Source of the DNA: Myxococcales bacterium
GTDB taxonomy: Bacteria > Myxococcota > Polyangia > Fen-1088
Direction of reading: 5' to 3'
DNA length: 7,488 bases
Assembly: GCA_003155465.1 (NCBI GenBank)
Contig: PMCR01000422.1
Location: 1-7,488 of the forward strand
The position numbers and the translations under genes were made by a program. A model generated the notes under the pieces. The model saw nothing but the letters and a program-made list of their open reading frames with translations, searched no databases and was not told the origin of the DNA. Shown here piece by piece: positions 1-6,442 of the stretch (position 1 is its first letter; every line of letters starts with the position of its first letter).

Positions 1-566
1 AAGACGAGGACGGCTGCCCGGATCCCGACAACGACAAAGACGGAATTCCCGACGTGCTGGACAAGTGTCCCAACGAACCGGAGACGGTGAACGGGGTCGA
101 CGACGAAGACGGTTGCCCGGACGAGGCGCCCATCGTGGTCAAGGAAGACCGCATTCTGCTGACCGAGCACGTGCTCTTCGATACCGACCGGGCTCGGGTG
201 CGAACCGCGGGTCGGCCGGCTTTGGCGGCGGTGCTGAATTTGTGGAAGCAGCATCCCGAATGGGACCACCTGGTCATTGAAGGCCACGCCGATCGCCGGG
301 GCCCGGATGCGTTCAACGACTGGCTTAGCCAGGAACGGGCCCAGCGGGCGCGCAAGGTCTTGGTCGAGATGGGCTTCCCGCCCGACAAGCTCTTGACCGC
401 AGCCTTTGGGCGCAAGCAGTTGCACGTGCAGGGAGAAAGCGAAGAGGCCGATCGAGAGAACCGCCGAGTCGAATTCGCGATCATCAAGAAGGTCGAAGAG
501 CGCGGCAAGAGCGAGGATTCCACCCAACCGCCCCGGCACGCACAAGCTGGAGGGCTGGAGCCATGA
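1..566 (+). CDS. OmpA-family protein with thrombospondin type 3 repeats (C-terminal part)
   Basis: The reading frame is open from the left edge (first full codon at base 3) to the TGA at 564-566, so the N-terminus is missing. The first 40 or so residues are Asp/Gly/Asn-rich with repeated DxDxDG and DGCPD motifs and a DKCP motif, as in calcium-binding thrombospondin type 3 repeats. From about base 150 follows an OmpA C-terminal domain: a VLFDTDRA strand, an IEGHADRRG motif with the Asp expected to bind diaminopimelate, an N-x-LSQERAQRARKVL helix, and ENRRVEF with the second conserved Arg. By family knowledge the domain binds peptidoglycan non-covalently from the periplasm while the repeats act as a rigid Ca-binding stalk; an N-terminal beta-barrel may lie outside the window. 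A short charged tail of about 25 residues follows. The stop overlaps the next start in an ATGA, suggesting translational coupling. Confidence 0.9.
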   Translation, partial: DEDGCPDPDNDKDGIPDVLDKCPNEPETVNGVDDEDGCPDEAPIVVKEDRILLTEHVLFDTDRARVRTAGRPALAAVLNLWKQHPEWDHLVIEGHADRRGPDAFNDWLSQERAQRARKVLVEMGFPPDKLLTAAFGRKQLHVQGESEEADRENRRVEFAIIKKVEERGKSEDSTQPPRHAQAGGLEP

Positions 567-2155
567 GAGTGCACCTGGTTCTTGCGGTTGCGGGGTTGCT
601 CGCCTTGCCGGCGTGCCTCGACCCGATCGTGGGAACGCAATGCGCACGGGGATATGCACCCTGTGGCGGCAAGTGCGTCCGGGCCGGGTCGTGTGCTTCT
701 CTCGATGCCGGAGAAGAGGCGGACGGCGGAGACGTGACGCTGCTTGATGGCAGCCCCGGTGAGCCCGAGTTCGATGCGGACGCGCAAGCGGGGGAGACCG
801 GCGTGGCCGCGGATGGAGAGCCGGCCACCGACGGCGATGAAAATGAGGTTGGTGGAAACCAAGCAGACGCTCCTTCAAACGGGGAGGCTGGGCTGGGTGA
901 CGCCGGCGAAGGGCAGGGGGACGGCTCCGTGCCACCGGTGGGCGCTGATGCACCAGAGAGCATGACGGGCGACGCAGGAGCCTCGAACCCGAACGGCGAT
1001 GACAGCGGGGCGGCGGCCGAAGTCGACGGCGCTCCGTGGGCGGACGCTGTGGGCATGGGTTCCGATCTGGGCGGGGACGGTGCAGCCACAAGTGACGCTG
1101 GCAAGGGTGATTTCCATTTGCCTTGCGTCGTTTGCGCGGATGCCGGGGTTGACGATGAGACCGGCGCCTTGCTTGAGGACGGCGGCGCAACCGACGACGC
1201 CAACTCCGAAGATGCGGCCCCGTCGGACGCGAGCGGAACCCAGGCGGACGGGGCTTGGGACGATGCCGGACCGCTTCAGTGTTTGGAGCCAATGGCCATC
1301 TGCAACGGCGAGTGCGTGGACTTGATGTCCGACTACGAGAACTGTGGCAGCTGCAACACTATTTGCACATCCAACGTGTGCATAAGCGGCACGTGTCTGT
1401 TTTGCGCTTTGGAAGAGACTGTTTGTGGGCAGCAATGCATCAACATCGCGTCTGATCCCGACAACTGCGGGGGCTGCGGCGTTCCTTGTGCCAGTGGTTT
1501 GTGCAGCAACAGTCACTGCGAGGCTGGCGGCACGGGACGGGTGATTGTCATTGGCCATGACTACCTGAGAAACCGGCCAGCAATGAATCGAATCTTGGGC
1601 AACGCGGTCTTCCTCTGGCCCACCAACCCAGTCCGCCTGCTGGCGTACAGGGGAGTGGCCAACCCGACCGCCGTCGCGGGTGCGGACGGAGCTATCGCTC
1701 AAGTGGCCCTGGCCACTGGCCGCCAGGTGCAACTGACCGAGGTGGCGGATGTGGACGTGGCCACGCAACTCACCGCGAACGACGTGTTCTTGGTCTATGG
1801 CCAGGAGCAGGCCATAGACGCGACCCTCAATCAGTTGGGTCAGGACTGGGCCAGCGCCATGAGTACTTTCCTGAGCCGAGGCGGGACGGTGATTGTCCTG
1901 GATGGCTTCTACTTTGCCAACGCTGGCACGGTTCAGATCCTCTCACAAGCGGGGTTGTTCAGCATCGAGCGCAACGTGTCGGTCACCAACGCCGTGTGCA
2001 CTGTGGCCGCCCGCGGCGATGCGTTGGCCAGTGGGCTGCCCAGGACCTACCGCTGCGAACAGAACAGCGTCGACTTCACGACAACCGAGGTTGGACCCGC
2101 CATTACTTCCGTCGTGAAGTCAGGAACGCCCGTGGTCATCCACAAGGTCTTCTGA
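563..2155 (+). CDS. Predicted lipoprotein: acidic linker, Cys-rich repeats, C-terminal alpha/beta domain
   Basis: The 530-residue product starts at ATG 563, within the preceding stop, with purine-rich GGAG at 557-560. Residues 1-17 form a signal peptide ending in LPA before Cys18, an acceptable lipobox, so export and lipid anchoring are likely. A small Cys cluster (27, 34, 38, 44) is followed by about 185 residues of low-complexity Asp/Gly/Ala/Glu sequence (about 48-235). Residues 240-319 hold two copies of a Cys repeat (C-x3-C-V/I-D/N ... NCG-x-C ... C ... C) resembling myxobacterial Cys-rich repeats. Residues 326-530 look like a globular alpha/beta domain with hydrophobic strands such as RVIVIGHDY, DVFLVYG and GGTVIVLDGFY (439-450), reminiscent of a glutamine-amidotransferase-like or ThuA-like fold; that assignment is inference and no catalytic triad was recognised. 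The function is unknown. Pairing with the OmpA-like gene suggests a shared role at the cell envelope. Confidence 0.85.
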   Translation: MRVHLVLAVAGLLALPACLDPIVGTQCARGYAPCGGKCVRAGSCASLDAGEEADGGDVTLLDGSPGEPEFDADAQAGETGVAADGEPATDGDENEVGGNQADAPSNGEAGLGDAGEGQGDGSVPPVGADAPESMTGDAGASNPNGDDSGAAAEVDGAPWADAVGMGSDLGGDGAATSDAGKGDFHLPCVVCADAGVDDETGALLEDGGATDDANSEDAAPSDASGTQADGAWDDAGPLQCLEPMAICNGECVDLMSDYENCGSCNTICTSNVCISGTCLFCALEETVCGQQCINIASDPDNCGGCGVPCASGLCSNSHCEAGGTGRVIVIGHDYLRNRPAMNRILGNAVFLWPTNPVRLLAYRGVANPTAVAGADGAIAQVALATGRQVQLTEVADVDVATQLTANDVFLVYGQEQAIDATLNQLGQDWASAMSTFLSRGGTVIVLDGFYFANAGTVQILSQAGLFSIERNVSVTNAVCTVAARGDALASGLPRTYRCEQNSVDFTTTEVGPAITSVVKSGTPVVIHKVF

Positions 2156-2158
2156 ACC

Positions 2159-2190
2159 GCGCGTTCACTTCATTTTTTTGGAAGACGCGC
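2159..2190. terminator. Hairpin between convergent genes, possible weak terminator
   Basis: GCGCGT (2159-2164) pairs with ACGCGC (2185-2190), and inside it CTTC (2168-2171) pairs with GAAG (2181-2184), leaving a three-base bulge and a nine-base loop that holds seven consecutive T. It lies four bases after the lipoprotein stop, at the meeting point of convergent transcription units. The T run sits in the loop rather than after the stem, so this is not a textbook intrinsic terminator in either direction. It also overlaps the end of the small reading frame at 2165-2242. Confidence 0.3.
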
Positions 2191-2242
2191 TGGTGCAGGC
2201 GAGTCCCGCAGAAATCAGGGCGAGGCAGAGAATGTTTCGCAT
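2165..2242 (-). CDS. Possible 25-residue lipoprotein-like peptide downstream of dapF
   Basis: A short reading frame begins with ATG at 2242-2240, 34 bases after the dapF stop, and ends at TGA 2167-2165. It is preceded by a good Shine-Dalgarno (AGGAG, five bases before the ATG), which is the main reason to believe it. The product has a positively charged start (MRN), a hydrophobic core (ILCLALISAGLA), a Cys at residue 16 and a short polar Lys-rich tail, so it resembles a very small lipoprotein precursor. The residue at -3 from the Cys is Gly rather than Leu, so the lipobox is imperfect. In E. coli the tiny lipoprotein gene lptM (yifL) lies next to dapF, but upstream, and the LptM motif after the Cys is absent here, so no homology is claimed. 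It may instead be a chance frame or a remnant. Confidence 0.4.
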   Translation of the reverse strand: MRNILCLALISAGLACTSASSKKMK

Positions 2243-2276
2243 CTCGTCTCCTGCGTGCCTGATCTTCCGGCAGGAT

Positions 2277-3218
2277 CTATGTGCCGGCCGGCCCGCGGAC
2301 CCGATCGGGATCCACCTCGGCCTCGAACACGATGCGGGCAGGTCCACGCATGGATACCCCGGCGTAGTTCGGGGAACCATCACGCGCGGGCTGGCTGGCC
2401 ACGCGGATGAAGAGCGTACCGCCGGGCAGGTGCACCGGAATCTCCTGGTCAGGTTCGGCCCGCCCTTCCAGGCAGGCGGCCACCACGGTGGCACAGGCGC
2501 CGGTGCCGCAGGCAAGCGTGATGCCGCAGCCCCGCTCCCACACCACCAGATCGATCTCGAGCCCCGTTGGACCCTGCCGCACACGCGCGAATTCCACGTT
2601 GGTTCGGCGGGGAAACAAGGAATCGTGCTCGATGCCGCGTCCGCAGGCCTCGGCCAAGGCGCGCAGATCGGCTGCCGGATCGTCGATGAAAATCACTGCG
2701 TGTGGGTTGCCCATGGAAACGGCGGTGAAGGCGAATTGACGATCACCCGTGCGCAGGGGGCGTCGCACCAAGCGCTTGCCGCCTAGCGCCGCGACCGGGA
2801 TCTGGGGCGGGTCCAACTGGGGGCGGCCCATCTCGACGGTCACTGTCTCGACTCGACCGTCGTGAGCGTCGATCCGGCATTCCAGCAGCCCCGCGCCGGT
2901 ATCGATGCGCAGCACCGGACGGCGAAGCGAGGTATCCCTCTCGTAGAGCAGCTTGGCCACGCAGCGAATGCCGTTGCCACACATTTCGGCCTCGCTGCCG
3001 TCTGCGTTGATGACCCGCATGCAGGCATGGCCCTGCACTGGCGGCAGGATGGCCAGCACGCCGTCACCGCCCACGCCGAAGTGCCGGTCACACAGCGCGC
3101 GTACCACGTCGGGGTCAGTCGCGGATGCATTCCCCGCCGCCGGCTTTCCTGGCCGCAAGTCCACCACGAGGAAATCATTCCCTAGCCCCTCGGCCTTGAC
3201 GAAGGGGATCAATGGCAT
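2277..3218 (-). CDS. dapF: Diaminopimelate epimerase
   Basis: DapF interconverts LL- and meso-diaminopimelate without a cofactor, in the cytoplasm, supplying lysine and the peptidoglycan cross-linking residue. The 313-residue product shows the family pattern in both pseudo-symmetric halves: GLGNDFLVVD near the start, CDRHFGVGGDG (43-53), NADGSEAEMCGNGIRC with catalytic Cys80, MGNPHAV (169-175), RRTNVEF (204-210) and ERGCGITLACGTGAC (228-242) with catalytic Cys237. Both cysteines and the substrate-binding Asn, Glu and Arg residues are present, so it should be active. The usual Glu in the ERGxGET motif is Ile here. It is about 35-40 residues longer than E. coli DapF, mostly in loops and the C-terminus. 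The ATG lies nine bases after the secG stop with no clear Shine-Dalgarno, so translation probably depends on coupling to secG. It is the last recognised gene of the pgk-tpiA-secG-dapF run. Confidence 0.96.
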   Translation of the reverse strand: MPLIPFVKAEGLGNDFLVVDLRPGKPAAGNASATDPDVVRALCDRHFGVGGDGVLAILPPVQGHACMRVINADGSEAEMCGNGIRCVAKLLYERDTSLRRPVLRIDTGAGLLECRIDAHDGRVETVTVEMGRPQLDPPQIPVAALGGKRLVRRPLRTGDRQFAFTAVSMGNPHAVIFIDDPAADLRALAEACGRGIEHDSLFPRRTNVEFARVRQGPTGLEIDLVVWERGCGITLACGTGACATVVAACLEGRAEPDQEIPVHLPGGTLFIRVASQPARDGSPNYAGVSMRGPARIVFEAEVDPDRVRGPAGT

Positions 3219-3227
3219 TCGGCTAGT

Positions 3228-3974
3228 CTACGGCTGCGGCGGGGCCGGCGCTACCGGTGCCTCTTCTTCAGCGGGTGGCGCCTTCTTGGCCCGGACTGGC
3301 TTCGGGACTGGGGCAGCCTCCTCGGTCGGGGCTGGCTTCGGGGCTGGGGCAGCCTCCTCGGCCGGGGCCGGCTTCGGGGCTGGGGCAGCCTCCTCGGTCG
3401 GGGCTGGCTTCGGGGCTGGGGCAGCCTTTCTGACCGGGGCTGGTTTGTCGGCGGGCGCGACCTTCTCGCTGGCCGGCACTTTGGCCCGGGTCACAATCTT
3501 CACCGTCGTCGGCTTCTCGACCGCAGCGGGCACGACCGGCTTCTCGTCGGTCACCTTGATCTCCGTCTCGGTCGCGGTGGCAGGCGCGCCACCCGGTGCG
3601 GCATCGGGCATGACCGACTTGGACTTCTCGGCCTCTTCGCGCGCCTTGTCCAACGCGCTCGACAACTTGGCCTTGTTCGCATCCTCGGTCTTCTTGTCGG
3701 CCGACTTCTTCTCGGCGATCTTCTGCAAGCGCCGCGAATCGGATTGGCTCGACATGTAGGCCAGGGTCAACGAATTGGCGAAGAAGATGAAGGCGCAGAC
3801 CGCAGTCATCTTGGTCAAGAAGTTCGCGCCTCCGGACGAGCCAAACACGGACTGGCTGCCGCCACTGCCGCCAAAGGCTATGCCCATGCCTCCGCCGCGT
3901 CCGGCTTGGAGGAGAACCACCAGCATCAAGAAGATGCAAACGACGACGTGCAGACCAGTCAAGAAGTTATACAC
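3228..3974 (-). CDS. secG: SecG preprotein translocase subunit with long repeat-rich C-terminal extension
   Basis: SecG joins SecY and SecE in the inner-membrane Sec channel and assists SecA-driven export. I place the start at GTG 3974-3972 because GGAAGG lies nine bases upstream and the family's first membrane segment begins at once; this overlaps the end of tpiA by 16 bases. Residues 4-22 and 55-73 are membrane helices, joined by the diagnostic LLQAGRGGGMG, AFGGSGGSQSVFG and FLTKMT motifs. The core ends near residue 76, about where many SecG proteins end. Another 170 residues follow: a charged Lys/Glu/Ala stretch (about 77-125) that looks helical, then an Ala/Pro/Lys/Glu tail with near-identical 12-residue repeats of the APKPAPTEEAAP type. 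With the usual SecG topology (both ends outside) the tail would be periplasmic; that is inference. Total length is 248 residues, about twice that of E. coli SecG. Confidence 0.93.
   Translation of the reverse strand: MYNFLTGLHVVVCIFLMLVVLLQAGRGGGMGIAFGGSGGSQSVFGSSGGANFLTKMTAVCAFIFFANSLTLAYMSSQSDSRRLQKIAEKKSADKKTEDANKAKLSSALDKAREEAEKSKSVMPDAAPGGAPATATETEIKVTDEKPVVPAAVEKPTTVKIVTRAKVPASEKVAPADKPAPVRKAAPAPKPAPTEEAAPAPKPAPAEEAAPAPKPAPTEEAAPVPKPVRAKKAPPAEEEAPVAPAPPQP
3280..3459. repeat. 36-bp tandem repeat (five units, three near-identical) within secG
   Basis: Units start at 3280, 3316, 3352, 3388 and 3424. The three middle units (3316-3423) differ from each other at only a few bases, while the first and last are degenerate. 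Each unit encodes 12 residues on the - strand (Ala/Pro/Lys with a Glu-Glu pair), so gain or loss of units keeps the secG frame open. Confidence 0.9.
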
Positions 3975-4744
3975 GCGGAAGTCCCTTCCTTTACGAGCTT
4001 GGCGAATGATTCCACAGTCAGCGACGCGCCGCCAACCAGTGCGCCGTCGATGTCTTTCTGGCCCATCAGGTTGGCCACATTGTCCGGCTTGACGCTGCCA
4101 CCGTAGATAATCCGGATCTCTTGCGCCTTTGCCCGCAGGCGCGAAGTCAGCTGCGCGCGGATGGCCGCATGCACTTCTTGCGCCTGATCGGGCGTGGCGT
4201 TGCGGCCCGTGCCGATGGCCCACACAGGCTCGTACGCAATCACGACCTTGACCAACTCGGCGTCAGAAAGCTCGCGGGTGGCGCCGTCAAGTTGGCTCGC
4301 CACGCGCGCCAGCGCCTGGCCCGCGTCGCGCTCGGCCAGGGTTTCGCCGATGCAAATGATGGGGATCAGTCCCACGCCGAGGGCGGCCTTGGCTTTGCGG
4401 GCCACGCTCGCGTCGGTCTCGGCAAAGAACTGACGCCGCTCCGAGTGGCCGATGATCACGTAACGCGCGCCCGCGTTTGCGATCTGTGCCATGGCCACCT
4501 CGCCGGTGAAGGCACCCTTGACTTCCCAGTAGCCGTCCTGGGCCGCCACGCCGAGCGCGCTGGACTTGAGCTTTTCGGCTACCGTGGCCAGGGCCACGAA
4601 ACCGGGGCCCACGGCCACGTCAACTGTGGTGAGGCCGGCGGTGGTGTCGCGCACGCCCGTGGCCAGAGTGACTGACTCGGACAGACTGCCCCACAGCTTC
4701 CAATTTCCGCAAAAGAGCGGTCGGGGAACACGAGGTTGAGACAT
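3959..4744 (-). CDS. tpiA: Triosephosphate isomerase
   Basis: TpiA interconverts dihydroxyacetone phosphate and glyceraldehyde 3-phosphate in glycolysis and gluconeogenesis. The 261-residue product has the usual length and the active-site set: GNWK with Asn14 and Lys16, IIGHSERR with catalytic His100, [11 protein letters not shown] with catalytic Glu172 and the flexible lid, YGGSVKPDN (214-222) and the phosphate-binding VGGAS near 237-241. It should be active. Small departures are Trp where many family members have Asn or His just after NWK, and AQD in place of the usual AQN near residues 68-70. The ATG at 4744-4742 is preceded by a strong AAAGGAG seven bases upstream. It begins 18 bases after the pgk stop and its end overlaps the secG start by 16 bases, so co-transcription with both is very likely. 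Confidence 0.97.
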   Translation of the reverse strand: MSQPRVPRPLFCGNWKLWGSLSESVTLATGVRDTTAGLTTVDVAVGPGFVALATVAEKLKSSALGVAAQDGYWEVKGAFTGEVAMAQIANAGARYVIIGHSERRQFFAETDASVARKAKAALGVGLIPIICIGETLAERDAGQALARVASQLDGATRELSDAELVKVVIAYEPVWAIGTGRNATPDQAQEVHAAIRAQLTSRLRAKAQEIRIIYGGSVKPDNVANLMGQKDIDGALVGGASLTVESFAKLVKEGTSACITS

Positions 4745-4762
4745 GAGAGGCTCCTTTCTACC

Positions 4763-5947
4763 CTAGGACTCAATTGCGGCAAGTCCGGGAAGCTTCTTGC
4801 CCTCGATGAATTCGAGAGTTGCGCAGCCGCCCGTCGAAATGTGTGTAACGCGCTCGGACACGCCTGCGCGGCCAAGCGCGGCCACCGAGTCGTGTCCGCC
4901 TACCACGGTCAGGCCGAATTTCACAGCGGCCACGGCCCTGGCCACGGAGATGGTGCCCGTGGCAAAGGGCGTCGAATCGAACACGCCCATGGGACCATTC
5001 CAGAACACTGTGCGGGCACTGGCCAGTTTCTCCGCGAACTGGCCAGCGGTCGCGGGTCCGATGTCAAGCGCCGCCAAGTCGTCGGGCACCTTCATCGCGG
5101 GAAACACCTCGCCCGAGGGCGCATCCGAACCGGATGCCGCCACCAGGTCGCGCGGCAGAAGAACCTCGATCCCGGCATCCTCGGCCTTGGCCAGGAAGGC
5201 GCGCGCCCACGCCGACTTTTCACCTTCCACGCGGGAGGTGCCCAGGCTGCCGCCGCGAGCCTTGAGGAAGGTGTTGGCCAGCGCGCCACCGAGGAGGATC
5301 ACGTCGGCACGGCCAAGCAGGCTTTCCAGCAGGCCCGTCTTGTCGGACAGGTTGGTACCCCCCAGGATGGCGACGAACGGGCGTTGGATTTCGCCCGCAA
5401 GCTGTCCCAGGAACCTCACCTCGCGCTCCATGTTCAGCCCCATGCCCTTGGCCGAAACGAACCTGGCCATCCCAGCGGTTGAGGCGTGCGCCAGGTGCGC
5501 GGTTGCGAAGGCATCGTTGATGTAGACGTCTGCGTAGCCGGCGAGGGCTCGGGCGAAGGTCTCGTCGTTGGCCTCTTCGCCCGACGCGAAGCGAAGGTTC
5601 TCAAGCATGGCCACGCCGCCGTCGCGCAGGTCGGCCACGACCTTCTTTGCGCCGTCGCCCACCGGCTCGTCGGCCAGGACCACGTCGCGGTCGAGAAGCT
5701 CGACCAGGCAGGCCGCCACTGGCATCAGGGAGAACGCCGGGTTCGGTTTCCCCTTGGGTCGCCCGAGATGCGAGGCCAGGACCACCCGTCCACCGCGGTC
5801 GATGGCGTGCTGGATGGTGGGTAGGCTTTCGCGAATGCGCGTCGCATCGGACACGCCGCCGGCTGGGGTCAGCGGAACATCGAAGTCCACGCGGATGAAC
5901 ACCCGCCGGCCTTGAATGTCCAGATCGGCGATGGTCTTGGCCGCCAT
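4763..5947 (-). CDS. pgk: Phosphoglycerate kinase family protein with altered active-site residues
   Basis: The 394-residue product has the full length and both domains of phosphoglycerate kinase, which exchanges phosphate between 1,3-bisphosphoglycerate and ADP. Preserved motifs include RVDF near residue 20, TRIRESLPTI with Arg37, SHLGRPKG (59-66), LENLRF with Arg119, FWNGPMGVFD (315-324) and LEFIEGKKLPG. Several near-invariant positions are changed. RVDFNVP reads RVDFDVP (Asp23). The Arg of TAHRAH is Leu152. The first Lys of GGxKxSDK is Asn199, while the second (Lys203) is kept. GGGDS reads GGHDS (His352), STGGGA reads STGGCA (Cys376), and the Glu of GVFE is Asp324. I checked five of these on the nucleotides (all but Asp324); the frame is intact. 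In well-studied enzymes they line the 3-phosphoglycerate site and phosphoryl-transfer centre, so activity may be lost or changed. The ATG at 5947 has no clear Shine-Dalgarno. Family membership is certain; enzyme activity is not. Confidence 0.93.
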   Translation of the reverse strand: MAAKTIADLDIQGRRVFIRVDFDVPLTPAGGVSDATRIRESLPTIQHAIDRGGRVVLASHLGRPKGKPNPAFSLMPVAACLVELLDRDVVLADEPVGDGAKKVVADLRDGGVAMLENLRFASGEEANDETFARALAGYADVYINDAFATAHLAHASTAGMARFVSAKGMGLNMEREVRFLGQLAGEIQRPFVAILGGTNLSDKTGLLESLLGRADVILLGGALANTFLKARGGSLGTSRVEGEKSAWARAFLAKAEDAGIEVLLPRDLVAASGSDAPSGEVFPAMKVPDDLAALDIGPATAGQFAEKLASARTVFWNGPMGVFDSTPFATGTISVARAVAAVKFGLTVVGGHDSVAALGRAGVSERVTHISTGGCATLEFIEGKKLPGLAAIES

Positions 5948-6004
5948 GGGAGGGACCGCTTTTACACGGAACGGGCTCTGGTTTCCAGGCCATTAGACAA
6001 CTCT

Positions 6005-6031
6005 CGTGGGAACCCTGAAAGGGTTCCCATG
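6005..6031. promoter_or_regulatory. Perfect hairpin/operator-like palindrome upstream of pgk
   Basis: TGGGAACCC (6007-6015) and GGGTTCCCA (6021-6029) form a perfect nine-base-pair inverted repeat around a TGAAA loop, extendable by a G-T and a C-G pair to 6005-6031. It lies 57 bases before the pgk start codon. No T tract follows on either strand, so a simple intrinsic terminator is unlikely; an operator, an mRNA leader structure or an attenuator are alternatives. The surrounding gap (5948-6154) otherwise holds GC-rich sequence with CGCTCG direct repeats. I saw no convincing -35/-10 pair in it, although a pgk operon promoter should be there. Confidence 0.5.
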
Positions 6032-6154
6032 TCCTTCGGCCCCCCCACCCGCCACCTCCTCCTCGCTCGCTTCGCTCGGCCTCGCGCGGGGCGGGCACGG
6101 TGGGCTGTCCGTCCCGAAGGCCGGCGGGCTCCCCACGCGACCATGAGGTTGGGC

Positions 6155-6182
6155 AAAAGAAAAGGGGGCCCTTGGGCCCCCT
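6155..6182 (-). terminator. Intrinsic terminator of the 64-residue small gene
   Basis: Read on the - strand, AGGGGGCCC, a two-base AA turn and GGGCCCCCT form a perfect nine-base-pair GC-rich stem (6182-6163), followed at once by TTTCTTTTG (6163-6155). This is a standard Rho-independent terminator layout, 32 bases after the stop of the small gene. It separates that gene from the pgk operon. Confidence 0.85.
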
Positions 6183-6213
6183 AACTACGAAAGTATGTGA
6201 AACGAGGTGCGCG

Positions 6214-6408
6214 CTAGATGAGCTGCGCGTCCTCCTTGATGTCGGACGTGACCAGGCTGATCAGCTCAGAGGCCACAGCAACGATCTGCTTTGGCTCGTA
6301 GCCATTCTGGCGCAAGTCCCGGTACAGGGACTTGGACAGGATCTTCAAGGCACGTTCTCTGCTAATAACTGGCGCTGCGGTGTTCACGGTTGCCAGAGCT
6401 TGTGACAT
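6214..6408 (-). CDS. Small helical protein of unknown function, 64 residues
   Basis: I do not recognise the family. I choose ATG 6408-6406 because GGAGGAGG lies immediately upstream (about 6412-6419) at good spacing; an in-frame ATG 63 bases further upstream lacks this and would extend through the promoter. The product has a polar, probably disordered N-terminus (1-14), then two predicted helices: residues 16-34 (RERALKILSKSLYRDLRQ), rich in basic residues, and residues 38-55 (EPKQIVAVASELISLV), separated by Asn-Gly-Tyr. The C-terminus is acidic. There is no signal peptide, membrane segment or Cys, so it is probably cytoplasmic. The helix-turn-helix spacing could fit a small dimeric regulator or adaptor, but no DNA-binding motif is clear. 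Its own promoter-like site and terminator, plus the strong ribosome site, argue for a real, independently expressed gene. Confidence 0.8.
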   Translation of the reverse strand: MSQALATVNTAAPVISRERALKILSKSLYRDLRQNGYEPKQIVAVASELISLVTSDIKEDAQLI

Positions 6409-6442
6409 GGACCCTCCTCCCAAGAAGGTTGCCGCCACTCCA

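Noticed and set aside
484..1768. Long open frames on the - strand opposite the lipoprotein gene
   Set aside because: They are low-complexity Ser/Pro/Ala shadows of a GC-rich gene, with no domain motifs; the + strand frame has a signal peptide and ordered Cys repeats.
2173..2179. Seven-A run on the - strand as a programmed frameshift site in the 25-codon frame
   Set aside because: The -1 product is only a short unremarkable tail and the +1 frame stops at once, so nothing supports recoding.
2953..3759. A 268-residue + strand frame opposite dapF and secG, rich in Gly/Ala repeats
   Set aside because: It is the complement of the secG tandem repeat and the conserved dapF motifs, both of which are clearly coding on the - strand.
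3975..4223. An 83-residue N-terminal extension of the SecG frame upstream of the GTG at 3974
   Set aside because: It lies inside tpiA on the same strand, has no family similarity, and the GTG start has its own ribosome site directly before the first membrane segment.
3959..4744. Trp after the NWK motif of TpiA as a sign of lost activity
   Set aside because: That position varies in the family, and the catalytic Lys, His and Glu and the phosphate-binding loops are all present.
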